Below are positions 7,486 through 15,537 of a stretch of 52,149 nt of DNA, in pieces (position 1 is the stretch's first letter; each line of letters begins with the position of its first letter). A model generated the notes under the pieces. It was given only the letters and a program-made list of their open reading frames with translations, searched no databases and was not told where the DNA came from. Source of the DNA: Acidimicrobiaceae bacterium (GTDB lineage Bacteria; Actinomycetota; Acidimicrobiia; Acidimicrobiales; Palsa-688); the NCBI GenBank assembly GCA_003166025.1, contig PMWT01000167.1, positions 36,700 through 88,848 on the forward strand, given 5' to 3'. Position numbers and translations under genes: made by a program.

Positions 7486-8817
7486 TCAGTTCATTGCGAA
7501 TTCAGGGGACAACAGAGCGAGGGTGGCGATCTGCTGGGCCGGCCACGCGCCCGAGCTTTGGCGTAGCGAAAGGGCGAGCGAGGTGACCGCGGAGCGGGTC
7601 CGGTCGGAGACGTCCGGCAGGCCGATCAACGAAAGTGCGGCGGTGACCTGGTCGGCGGGGTGGCCGTCGGCGTTCTCCAGGGCGGTCAGGTTGGCCACGC
7701 CGGCCAGGCTCGACGCCAGTTGCATGTACCCGGCCGCCGCGCCCGTCGATTGCCAGTACTCGTTCCAGCCCCAGCCGCCCACCGAAGGCGGGGCGAAGGG
7801 GACCTGGCCTATGGCGCCGAGCAGGCCCTGCAGCGTGCCCGGCGAAAAGGGCGCCGTGGTGAGCCCGAGGACGCGCAGGGCGCCGACCAGGAGCTCGATG
7901 GGCTGCTTGACCAGCCCCTGCATGGACTGGGGCGAGACAAAGGCGGGGTGGTTGAACATGGCGTCAAGGAGGTTGGTGACGTTGAGGTCCTTGGCATAGC
8001 CGTGGACAAAGTCCTGCACGATCGGGTTGGAGGGGGTGACCGGGTAGGCCAGCCAGGTCCACAGCCGGGAGATGACCCAGCGGTGGGACGCCGGCTCGTT
8101 GGTGACGATATGGACGATGTCCTCGCCCATGAACCGCCCGGTCCGGCCCAGGAAGTGCTTGACCCCGTTGTCGTGGTCGTAGGAATTGAAGAAGAACCCC
8201 CCGGACACGGTGTCGAGCTCCCAGCCCGTGAACGCCCGGGCGCCCTGGATGACGTCCTCCTGGGTGTAGTTGCCGATGCCCATCGTGAAGCGTTCCATCA
8301 GCTCGCGGGCGAAGTTTTGGTTGGGGGCGTCCCTGTGGGAAGTGTCCGTGTCGAGCCAGATCAACATGGCCGGGTCTTTGGCCACGGCCTGGACCAGCGT
8401 CTCGAAGTTGCCCGCCCCCAGCGTTCGGAAGATGTGGTTCTGGGCGTACATCATGGAGGCCCAGCCGACCTTGGTTATGGACGTTGGGAACTGGCAATGC
8501 AGCAGCAGGGTCAGCTTCTCCCGCAGCGGGGTGTCGGTCACCACCATCCGGCCCAGCCACCAGTTGACCAGGTTGGAGTACTCCTGCCAGCCGTTGTAGT
8601 AATAGCCGGGCACGTTGGACTCGGGCAGAGTGGTCAGATGGGGGAGGGGGACGGCGTCCGCCGCCGGGCCCGGCCCTGTCAGGCCGGCGAGCAGACCGTC
8701 AACGAGCTCGGTCCAGCTTTTGCGAGAGAGGTCATCGAGCTCGGCCGGGGTTGCCCCGAAACCGGCCCGCCGGTAGAGGTGCGCCACGAGCGCGGGGTTC
8801 GTCGCCACACTTAACAT
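7486..8817 (-). CDS. DUF1800 family protein
   Basis: The 443-residue protein starts at ATG 8817. Family features are clear: an N-terminal HLYRRAGFGATPAELD, a long helical body with LTLLLHCQFPTS, NFARELMERFTMGIGNYTQEDV, RAFTGWELD and HDNGVKHFLGRTG. No strong signal peptide is visible at the N-terminus, unlike its partner. The function of DUF1800 is unknown. It is the first gene of the leftward group and the DUF1501 gene follows after 13 bp. A promoter is expected in 8818-8944, which it shares with the divergent ATP-grasp gene and which contains an inverted repeat. Confidence 0.9.
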   Translation of the reverse strand: MLSVATNPALVAHLYRRAGFGATPAELDDLSRKSWTELVDGLLAGLTGPGPAADAVPLPHLTTLPESNVPGYYYNGWQEYSNLVNWWLGRMVVTDTPLREKLTLLLHCQFPTSITKVGWASMMYAQNHIFRTLGAGNFETLVQAVAKDPAMLIWLDTDTSHRDAPNQNFARELMERFTMGIGNYTQEDVIQGARAFTGWELDTVSGGFFFNSYDHDNGVKHFLGRTGRFMGEDIVHIVTNEPASHRWVISRLWTWLAYPVTPSNPIVQDFVHGYAKDLNVTNLLDAMFNHPAFVSPQSMQGLVKQPIELLVGALRVLGLTTAPFSPGTLQGLLGAIGQVPFAPPSVGGWGWNEYWQSTGAAAGYMQLASSLAGVANLTALENADGHPADQVTAALSLIGLPDVSDRTRSAVTSLALSLRQSSGAWPAQQIATLALLSPEFAMN

Positions 8818-8855
8818 TATCGACGCTGTGAGGCCGACCTAACTCGCAGTGTGGT

Positions 8856-8877
8856 AATTTCCGAAGAAACTGAAATT
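8856..8877. promoter_or_regulatory. Inverted repeat in divergent intergenic region (possible operator)
   Basis: AATTTC (8856-8861) and GAAATT (8872-8877) are perfect inverted arms around a 10-bp spacer. They lie in the 127-bp gap between the DUF1800 gene (leftward) and the ATP-grasp gene (rightward), in a locally A+T-rich patch that contrasts with the surrounding DNA. A regulator site or part of a promoter is plausible; no regulator gene is adjacent. Confidence 0.3.
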
Positions 8878-8944
8878 GGCGCGCTTGCGGCCCGGGTACC
8901 GCGCCCGCTGGGGGCGACCACGGCCTTGTGGCACTCTGGCGAGC

Positions 8945-9799
8945 ATGGACATGGCCTTGGTGACCGGAAGGTCGATGCCGAGGCCCGACGTAGAGATGCC
9001 GTTCCTCGTGGCGGCGCTCGAGGCTCGAGGTGTGAAAGGCCACGTGGTGGTGTGGGGAGGCCCGTTCGACTGGTCGACGGTGCCGCTGGTGCTCGTGCGC
9101 TCGCCGTGGGACTACGTCCGCCACCTGGACGCCTTTTTGAGCTGGGCGGAGGAGGTGGACCGGGCGACGGTGCTGGTCAACCCACTACGCGTCCTGGCCT
9201 GGAACAGCCACAAGAGCTACTTGGCCGAACTGGCCGGCGCCGGCGTGCCGACGGTCCCCACATCGGTGGTCCCCCGGGCCGCCTCCGGCGAGGCCCGGGG
9301 CTCCGAGCTGGCCGACCACCGGGGCGAGGTGGTCATAAAGCCGGCGGTGTCGGTCGGCGCCATCGGGGCCTTCCGGGGGCCGGCGGTCTCCGCCGAGGCG
9401 GCCGAGCACCTCGCCGGGCTTACGCAAGAGGGCGATGCGCTGGTGCAGCCGTTCCAGCCCACCGTGCTCGAAGAGGGCGAGATCAGCCTGGTCTACCTGG
9501 GGGGCTCGTTGAGCCACGCCGTACGCAAGGTCCCCCTCGGGGGCGACTACCGGGTCCAGGCCCGTTACGGCGGCACGGTGCGCTCCCATCGACCGACCCG
9601 TCGCCAGCGTGACGTGGCCGAGGCCGCCCTGGCCCAAGCACCGGCCCCGGTGAGCTATGCCCGGGTGGACATGGTGGGCGACGACGACCCGCTCGTCATG
9701 GAGCTTGAACTGATCGAGCCCGAGCTGTTCCTGCGCTTCGGGCCGGGGTCCCCAGGGCGCTTGGCCGACCACCTCGTCGGCTTGTTGCCGGCGGGGTAG
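8945..9799 (+). CDS. ATP-grasp domain protein (glutathione-synthetase/RimK-like)
   Basis: The ATG at 8945 is preferred over upstream in-frame codons because the family begins with a strand like ALVTGR. The 284-residue protein has a Rossmann-like N-terminal part (VRSPWDYV, NP...AWNSHKSYLAELAGAGVPTVPT), then an ATP-grasp fold with VVIKPAVSVGAIGAF, an LVQPF hinge and EISLVYLGG. The metal-binding end reads SYARVDMVGDDDPLVMELELIEPELFLRF, where the Asp and Glu residues coordinate Mg-ATP. Such enzymes ligate a carboxylate to an amine or thiol through an acyl-phosphate. The substrate is unknown and the gene stands alone between two divergent or separate operons. Confidence 0.8.
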   Translation: MDMALVTGRSMPRPDVEMPFLVAALEARGVKGHVVVWGGPFDWSTVPLVLVRSPWDYVRHLDAFLSWAEEVDRATVLVNPLRVLAWNSHKSYLAELAGAGVPTVPTSVVPRAASGEARGSELADHRGEVVIKPAVSVGAIGAFRGPAVSAEAAEHLAGLTQEGDALVQPFQPTVLEEGEISLVYLGGSLSHAVRKVPLGGDYRVQARYGGTVRSHRPTRRQRDVAEAALAQAPAPVSYARVDMVGDDDPLVMELELIEPELFLRFGPGSPGRLADHLVGLLPAG

Positions 9800-9888
9800 C
9801 ACTGCTTGGACCACCGCAGGCCCTGACCTGGACGGATGGGCCGGAGAGCCAACCGGCGGGGGTGCGTTGCGGGGAGGCGGCGGACCGG

Positions 9889-9900
9889 CGAGAATTCTCG
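9889..9900. promoter_or_regulatory. 12-bp perfect palindrome upstream of peptide importer operon
   Basis: CGAGAATTCTCG is a perfect palindrome 28 bp before the TTG start of the binding-protein gene, in the 129-bp leader between the ATP-grasp and peptide-importer genes. The position fits an operator or a short leader hairpin. This is inference from symmetry and location only. Confidence 0.3.
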
Positions 9901-9928
9901 TTCTGATTCCGATCCCTTGGGAGGACAT

Positions 9929-11521
9929 TTGAGAAAGCAAGCTGCTGGAGGACTCGCCGCACTGTTGTCGACGTCCGGTCTACTGCTGGGCATGATGGCC
10001 AGCACGCCGGCATCGGCCACGGCCCACCTCGCGAACGCCACTGGTCGCACGCTCGTCATCGACAACTCGTTCGAGCTCGTGACGGCCGACCCTGGTCACA
10101 TGTTCGAACCGACGGGAGAGCTCGTCTGCAACGCCCTCTACGACACGCTGCTCACTTTCAACGGCGGCAACTTCAAGACCGTCGTACCCGACCTGGCCAC
10201 TTCGTACCAGACGCTTGACGGGGCCCGGAAGTTCGTCTTCCACCTCAACCCGGCGGCCAAGTTCTCCGACGGCACACCCGTCACCTCGGCCGATGTCGTG
10301 TGGTCGCTGACCCGGCTCATCAACTTGAAGGGCAACCCGTCGTTCCTGCTGGCCGGGGAGACGATCACCGCCGACGGGCCCGAGACCGTCGTCATGACGT
10401 CGGCGCAGCCCAATCCGGGCCTGCCTTACATCCTGCCCAACCCGGCCACGGGCACGCTGGAACAAAAGGTGGTGGCCGCCCAGGGCGGCACCGACGCCGC
10501 CGACGCGGCCACCAAGGACACGGCCGAGGACTGGCTCAACGCCAACTCGGCCGGTTCGGGGCCATACATCCTCAAGTCGTTCAGCACGACGTCCCAGGTC
10601 GTCCTGGTGGCCAACCCCAACTACTGGGGGCCCAAGCCGGCGTACTCGACCGTCGTCCTGCGCAACACGGCGACGGCCGCCGTCGAGAAGCTCGATGTCC
10701 AGCGGGGCGTAAACGAGATCGCCATCGACCTCGACCCGAGCCAGACGACCGGGATGAGCAATGTCCAGATCAAAATGGGCCCGTCGCCCAACGTGATGTT
10801 CCTTTTCGCCAACGACAACCCGAAGATCTCCAAGATCACCCCTAACCACGACTTCCAGATGGCGCTGCGCTACGGGATCGACTACGCCGGGATGTTGCAG
10901 CTGGCCGGCGCCGGAGCCGTCCAGTCGCCGGGGGTCATCCCGACCACCTTCCTCGGCGCCCTCCCGGCCCGGGACGACGCCAAGTACGACCTGGCCCAGG
11001 CGCAGGCCTGGTTGAAGAAGTCGGGGCTCGGCCACCCGTCGCTGAAGCTCACCTACCCGACCGCCATCACCGTCAACGGCCTGAGCTTTGACGATGCCGC
11101 CGCCCGGGTGGCGCAGTACATCAGCCAGATCGGCATCAACGTCACGCTCCAGCCCCAGTCCGTCGAGATCGGCCTCGGCACCTATCGGGCCGGGACCGAG
11201 GCGCTCGGGCTGTGGTACTGGGGCCCGGACTTCCCGGACCCGAGCGACTACCTCGTGTTCGCCCCCGGGCACCTCGTCGGCCTGAGGGCCGGGTGGACGG
11301 CGGCGGAGGCCCCGACGATCGCGGCGTTGGCTAACAAGGCCGCGGCCACGACGGGCATTGCCGCCCGCCAGGCCGTCTTCGAGCAGTACCAGGAGGCCCT
11401 CAACCAGAACGGGCCGTTCATCCCTCTCCTCCAGCCGGCTGAGGTCGTTGTCGGCACCACGGGGCTGAAAAACCTGCAGGCGAACGGGCTCTGGCTCGTC
11501 GACCTTCGCAACCTCGGTTAG
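9929..11521 (+). CDS. Peptide ABC transporter substrate-binding protein (SBP family 5)
   Basis: The start is taken as TTG at 9929 because a GGGAGG Shine-Dalgarno sequence lies immediately upstream and because this start exposes a proper signal peptide (basic LRKQ, then a Leu/Ala/Gly-rich stretch ending ASTPASA). The mature protein of about 500 residues has the family 5 signature around FHLNPAAKFSDGTPVTSADVVWS, and RYGIDYAGML further on. It captures oligopeptides or similar cationic/neutral solutes outside the membrane. No lipobox Cys is visible. It is the first gene of a dpp/opp-type operon with two permeases and two ATPases in the standard order. Confidence 0.9.
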   Translation: MRKQAAGGLAALLSTSGLLLGMMASTPASATAHLANATGRTLVIDNSFELVTADPGHMFEPTGELVCNALYDTLLTFNGGNFKTVVPDLATSYQTLDGARKFVFHLNPAAKFSDGTPVTSADVVWSLTRLINLKGNPSFLLAGETITADGPETVVMTSAQPNPGLPYILPNPATGTLEQKVVAAQGGTDAADAATKDTAEDWLNANSAGSGPYILKSFSTTSQVVLVANPNYWGPKPAYSTVVLRNTATAAVEKLDVQRGVNEIAIDLDPSQTTGMSNVQIKMGPSPNVMFLFANDNPKISKITPNHDFQMALRYGIDYAGMLQLAGAGAVQSPGVIPTTFLGALPARDDAKYDLAQAQAWLKKSGLGHPSLKLTYPTAITVNGLSFDDAAARVAQYISQIGINVTLQPQSVEIGLGTYRAGTEALGLWYWGPDFPDPSDYLVFAPGHLVGLRAGWTAAEAPTIAALANKAAATTGIAARQAVFEQYQEALNQNGPFIPLLQPAEVVVGTTGLKNLQANGLWLVDLRNLG

Positions 11522-11541
11522 CCGTCCCCCGTACCGGCTAA

Positions 11542-12612
11542 TTGTCAGCAGTGCAGGGCAGGGACCGGCGCTCAGCCCGGCGGGTTACCCCCGCCGGGCT
11601 GGGCCGGTTCCTGGCCCGGCGCCTGGGGATCGGTGCGGTCCTCGTGGTCGGTATCACTCTCGTCGCCTTCATCCTCACCCACCTCGTCCCGGCCGACCCG
11701 GCCACCGCCAACCTGGGCCAGAGCGCCCTGGGCGACCCGGCCATCGTCAAGGCCTTCTATCACGAGTACGGCCTCGACAAGCCGGTGCCCGAGCAGTACC
11801 TCATCTATCTCTGGAAGCTCCTCCACGGCAACCTCGGCATCTCCGAGCAGAGCCACCGGGCCGTAGCCACCGACCTGTCCCAGTACGTACCGGCCACCAT
11901 CGAACTGGCCCTGTTCGCCATCGTCGTCTCGATCCTCATCGGCGTCGGTCTCGGCGTGCTGGCTGCGGTGCGCCGGGGGCACCCGGTGGACAGCGGGCTA
12001 CGGGTCGTCAGCCTTCTCGGGGTCTCCATGCCCACCTTCTGGGTGGCCCTGTTCGTGTTCTACATCTTCTTTTTCCGCCTTGGGTGGCTCCCTTCGGGAG
12101 GAAGGCTGAGCCCGGGGCTCTCGGCGCCGGCCAAGATCACCGGCCTGTACACCGTCGACGCCCTGCTGCACGGGCAATGGTCGTTGTCCGTGAACGCGCT
12201 CGAACACCTCGTGCTGCCCGGCATGGTGCTCGGCATCTTCACCGTCGGGACCGTCACGCGCTTCACCCGCGCTTCCGTGCTCGAGGTCATCAACCTTGAC
12301 TACGTGCGCGCCGCCCGGGCCAAAGGCCTGTCGGAGTGGACGGTGATCAGGCGCCACGTGATGCGGCCGGCGCTGCTCCCCATCGCCACTGTGGCCAGCC
12401 TGGCGTTCGGCAGCCTGCTCTCGGGGACGGTACTGGTCGAGAACATCTTCTCCTGGCCCGGCATCGGCGAGTACGCCTACTTGAGCGCCATAAACCTCGA
12501 CCTTCCGGCGATCATGGGCGTCAGCATCGTGGTCGCCATCATCTACATAATCACCAACCTGCTCGTAGACCTGCTCTACAGCGTCCTCGACCCGCGGATC
12601 GAGCTGCGGTGA
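11542..12612 (+). CDS. Dipeptide/oligopeptide ABC transporter permease, DppB/OppB type
   Basis: A 356-residue membrane protein beginning at TTG 11542 (GTG 11551 is an alternative; neither has a clear Shine-Dalgarno). It has the DppB pattern: first transmembrane segment LVVGITLVAFILTHLVPADP, an extracytoplasmic loop with YGLDKPVPEQYLIYLWKLLHGNLG, and about five further membrane spans. The EAA cytoplasmic loop reads DYVRAARAKGLSEWTVIRRHVMRPALLP, which docks onto the ATPases. It forms the translocation channel with the downstream DppC-type subunit, whose GTG start overlaps its TGA stop by four bases. Confidence 0.92.
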   Translation: MSAVQGRDRRSARRVTPAGLGRFLARRLGIGAVLVVGITLVAFILTHLVPADPATANLGQSALGDPAIVKAFYHEYGLDKPVPEQYLIYLWKLLHGNLGISEQSHRAVATDLSQYVPATIELALFAIVVSILIGVGLGVLAAVRRGHPVDSGLRVVSLLGVSMPTFWVALFVFYIFFFRLGWLPSGGRLSPGLSAPAKITGLYTVDALLHGQWSLSVNALEHLVLPGMVLGIFTVGTVTRFTRASVLEVINLDYVRAARAKGLSEWTVIRRHVMRPALLPIATVASLAFGSLLSGTVLVENIFSWPGIGEYAYLSAINLDLPAIMGVSIVVAIIYIITNLLVDLLYSVLDPRIELR

Positions 12613-13529
12613 GCACCGGAGGCGCGCTCCCCCTCGACGCCGGGCCTGTCCCGGTGCCGTCCGACCAGGACGGCGACGTTCTTACCCGTCAGGACCGGGC
12701 CGCCCTCCGGCCCCCGTGGCGCCAGCCGCTGGCGGTCACCGGGGGAGCCATCATCGTGGGCTGGGCCCTGGTCGCCATCTTCGCCCCCGAGCTGGCGCCC
12801 CACCCGCCCAACCTGCAGTTCGGCCCGCTCAACGCGCCGCCCTCCCACGTGTACCTGTTCGGCACCGACGAGCTCGGACGCGACGTCCTCAGTCGCGTCT
12901 TCTACGGCGCCCGGCTGTCGCTGCCTCTTGCCGCCTTGCTCGTCGCCGTGGCGATGACCATCGGCTCCGTCCTAGGGGCCACGGCCGGGTTCTTCGGCGG
13001 CGTCGTCGATGCTGTCATCATGCGCATCGCCGACCTCGTGTTCGCTTTTCCGGGCATCATCCTGGCCCTGGCCGTGGCGGCGGCCCTCGGTGCCGAACTG
13101 CGCAACGCCGTGCTCGCTGTGATCGTCGTGTCGTGGCCCTCGTACGCCCGGCTGTCCAGGGGGCTGGTGCTGGCGGCACGCTCGTCCGAGTACGTCACCT
13201 CGGCCAAGCTTTTGGGCTCATCGGCCTGGCGCACGATGTGGGTGGAGCTCCGGCCCAACATCGCCGGGCCCATCTTCGTCCTCGCCGCCCTCGACATCGG
13301 CAACGCCGTGCTCCTTCTCTCTGGGCTCTCGTTCCTCGGCCTCGGTGCCCAGCCGCCGACGGCCGAATGGGGTTCGATGGTCGCCGAAGGTGCCCAGAAC
13401 TTCAGCAGCTACTGGATCGGCCTGTTCCCCGGGCTCGCCATCCTCACCGTCGTGCTGGCCTTCAACTTCGTCGGCGACGCGCTGCGGGACATGCTCGACC
13501 CGCGCACGGCCCGGATGATCCGCAAGTGA
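12609..13529 (+). CDS. Dipeptide/oligopeptide ABC transporter permease, DppC/OppC type
   Basis: The GTG at 12609 (GTGA overlap) gives 306 residues, normal for DppC. The N-terminal cytoplasmic arm is followed by a first span (GGAIIVGWALVAIFAPELAP), the family segment FGTDELGRDVLSRV, further spans and the EAA loop SSEYVTSAKLLGSSAWRTMWVELRPNIAGP. The end, NFVGDALRDMLDPRT, is the usual DppC C-terminus. It is the second half of the membrane channel. The next gene starts within its stop codon. Confidence 0.93.
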   Translation: MSTGGALPLDAGPVPVPSDQDGDVLTRQDRAALRPPWRQPLAVTGGAIIVGWALVAIFAPELAPHPPNLQFGPLNAPPSHVYLFGTDELGRDVLSRVFYGARLSLPLAALLVAVAMTIGSVLGATAGFFGGVVDAVIMRIADLVFAFPGIILALAVAAALGAELRNAVLAVIVVSWPSYARLSRGLVLAARSSEYVTSAKLLGSSAWRTMWVELRPNIAGPIFVLAALDIGNAVLLLSGLSFLGLGAQPPTAEWGSMVAEGAQNFSSYWIGLFPGLAILTVVLAFNFVGDALRDMLDPRTARMIRK

Positions 13530-14554
13530 GCGCCGACGGCCGTCCCACGGGCACGGGCGCCGTGCTCGAGGTCAGGGACCTCTCCGTGGCCCTGCGTACG
13601 TCGCACGGGATCCGCCGGGCCGTCAACGGCATCTCCTTCTCCATCGGCCAGGGGGAGATCCTCGGGATCGCGGGGGAGAGCGGCTCGGGCAAGACCCTCA
13701 CGGCCCTGTCCCTGCTCGGCCTTTTGCCCCTCGGTGCGCGGACTTCGGGGAGCGTCCGCTTCGAAGGGCGAGAGCTTCTCGGGCTCAGGCGCCGCCAGCT
13801 GCGCGAGGTCCGGGGCAAGCAGGTGGCCCTGGTCTCCCAGGACCCGGCCACCTCGCTTCACCCATTGCTCAGGATCGACGTCCAGATGACCGAGCACGTC
13901 CGGGCGCACCTCGGTTTCTCCAAGGAAAAGGCCCGCGAGCGCGCCATCGAGATGCTGACGGCGGTGCGCATCCCCGATCCGGAGTCGGCGCTCTATGCCC
14001 ACCCGCACCAGTTTTCCGGCGGCATGCGCCAGCGCATCGCCATCGCCATGGCGCTCGCCTGCGAGCCTCGCCTGCTCGTAGCCGACGAACCCACGACGGC
14101 GCTGGACGTCACCGTGCAGGCCGGGATCCTGCGCCTTCTTGACCGCCTGCGGCGCGAACGGGGCGTGTCCGTCATGATCATCACCCACGACCTGGGGGTC
14201 CTGTCGAGCATTTCCGACCGGATCTGCATCTTGTACGGCGGCCGGGTGGCCGAGTATGGCGTGACCCCCGAGGTGCTCGGCGCTCCTCGCCACCCTTATA
14301 CCGAGGGGCTTATGCGGTCATTGCCCAGCTCATCAGCCAGTGGTGCCGCCATGGTGCCCATCCAAGGGTCGCCCCCGAGCCTCGACGCCATGCCGGACGG
14401 CTGCACCTTCCACCCGCGCTGCGAATGGGCGCGCGAGTCGTGCCGCACGGTCGTCCCCACGCTGCGCACCGTGGACGGCGGCCGGCGGCTGGCGTGCGAC
14501 GTCGACCCCTTGGCGGCCGCCGTGGCCGGTCCCGCGCCGGTGGGCCGCTCATGA
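13526..14554 (+). CDS. Peptide ABC transporter ATP-binding protein, DppD/OppD type
   Basis: A GTG at 13526 overlapping the DppC stop starts a 342-residue ATPase. Walker A is GESGSGKT, the signature is FSGGMRQR, Walker B is LLVADEPTTALD and the switch His is in IITHDLGV. The C-terminal oligopeptide/dipeptide extension is present, with HPYTEGLMRS and a CTFHPRCEWARESC segment whose cysteines bind an Fe-S cluster in studied homologues. It energises peptide import as a heterodimer with the next gene product. Much of the 5' overlap of longer open frames into dppC is in a different frame and was not accepted. Confidence 0.93.
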   Translation: MSADGRPTGTGAVLEVRDLSVALRTSHGIRRAVNGISFSIGQGEILGIAGESGSGKTLTALSLLGLLPLGARTSGSVRFEGRELLGLRRRQLREVRGKQVALVSQDPATSLHPLLRIDVQMTEHVRAHLGFSKEKARERAIEMLTAVRIPDPESALYAHPHQFSGGMRQRIAIAMALACEPRLLVADEPTTALDVTVQAGILRLLDRLRRERGVSVMIITHDLGVLSSISDRICILYGGRVAEYGVTPEVLGAPRHPYTEGLMRSLPSSSASGAAMVPIQGSPPSLDAMPDGCTFHPRCEWARESCRTVVPTLRTVDGGRRLACDVDPLAAAVAGPAPVGRS

Positions 14555-15537
14555 CGGCGCTGCTCGAGCTCAGCGAACTGGACGTCTCTTATTTCCACCG
14601 GGGCCGCCCGCCCGTGCGGGCCGTTATGGGCGCGTCGCTGACCGTCGACGCCGGAGAGATCGTCGGCCTGGTGGGCGAATCGGGTTGCGGGAAGTCCACC
14701 CTCGGACGGGCGGCCGTCGGCCTCGTCGCCCCCAGCGCCGGCGAGGTCCGCTACCGCGGGGAACCGGTGGAGATAGTCAGTCGGTCAGCCCGGCCCCCGA
14801 GGCTTCGCTCCCTGCAGATGGTCTTTCAGGATCCTTATGCCTCGCTCAACCCGCGGCGCCGCGTAGGGCGCCAGATCGCCGACGCCATCCGTCTCGGCAC
14901 CGGGGCCAAGCTCGATGACGAGGCGGCGTCGTCCCGGGTGGCGGTCCTGTTGGAGCGGGTCGGCCTGTCGGCCGCCGTCGCCCACCGCTACCCGCACGAG
15001 TTCTCCGGCGGGCAGTGCCAGCGCATCGCCATTGCCCGGGCCCTGGCCACCGAGCCCAGCTGTGTGGTGGCCGACGAGCCCATCAGTGCTCTGGACGCCT
15101 CCGCCCAGGCGCAGATAGCCAACCTGCTGGCCGGCATCGTGACCGAGTCCGGGCTCGGGATGCTCTTCATATCCCACGACCTGTCGGTGGTGCGCAAGAT
15201 CGCCGACCGCACCGTCGTGATGTACTTCGGGCGGGTGGTCGAGACCGGGCCTACCGGGCGCGTGTGGGCGGAGCCGGCCCACCCTTACACCCGGGCGCTG
15301 ATAGGCGCCATCCCCAAGCCTGGGGCGGGGTCGGCACTGCCGTCCGAGCTGCCCGGGGACGTGCCCGACCCGGCCCGTCCACCGACGGGCTGCCGTTTTC
15401 ATCCCCGCTGCCCGGAAGTGATGGACCGGTGCCGGACCGAGGACCCGGCCCCCGTCCAGGTCGAGCCCGGTTGGCAGTCGGTCTGTTGGCGCAGCCAGCC
15501 CCGTGACCGCACGGCCGGGCCGGTGGCGTCCCGATGA
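14551..15537 (+). CDS. Peptide ABC transporter ATP-binding protein, DppF/OppF type
   Basis: The ATG at 14551 overlaps the DppD stop (ATGA) and gives 328 residues. Motifs are Walker A GESGCGKS, Q-loop MVFQDPYASLNPRR, the signature FSGGQCQR (one change from the common SGGQRQR), Walker B CVVADEPISALD and switch ISHDLSVV. The C-terminal part carries the oligopeptide extension with HPYTRALIGAIP and TGCRFHPRCPEVMDRC. Together with the DppD-type subunit it completes the importer. The following metallopeptidase-like gene starts inside its stop codon. Confidence 0.93.
   Translation: MTALLELSELDVSYFHRGRPPVRAVMGASLTVDAGEIVGLVGESGCGKSTLGRAAVGLVAPSAGEVRYRGEPVEIVSRSARPPRLRSLQMVFQDPYASLNPRRRVGRQIADAIRLGTGAKLDDEAASSRVAVLLERVGLSAAVAHRYPHEFSGGQCQRIAIARALATEPSCVVADEPISALDASAQAQIANLLAGIVTESGLGMLFISHDLSVVRKIADRTVVMYFGRVVETGPTGRVWAEPAHPYTRALIGAIPKPGAGSALPSELPGDVPDPARPPTGCRFHPRCPEVMDRCRTEDPAPVQVEPGWQSVCWRSQPRDRTAGPVASR

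Noticed and set aside
5649..7586. Long plus-strand open frame of 645 codons
   Set aside because: It is antisense to the LigD-type and DUF1501 genes, has low-complexity Gly/Val/Glu-rich sequence and no start signals; explained by G+C bias.
9980..11272. Long minus-strand open frame opposite the peptide-binding protein
   Set aside because: Arg/Val/Gly-rich shadow frame without domain features.
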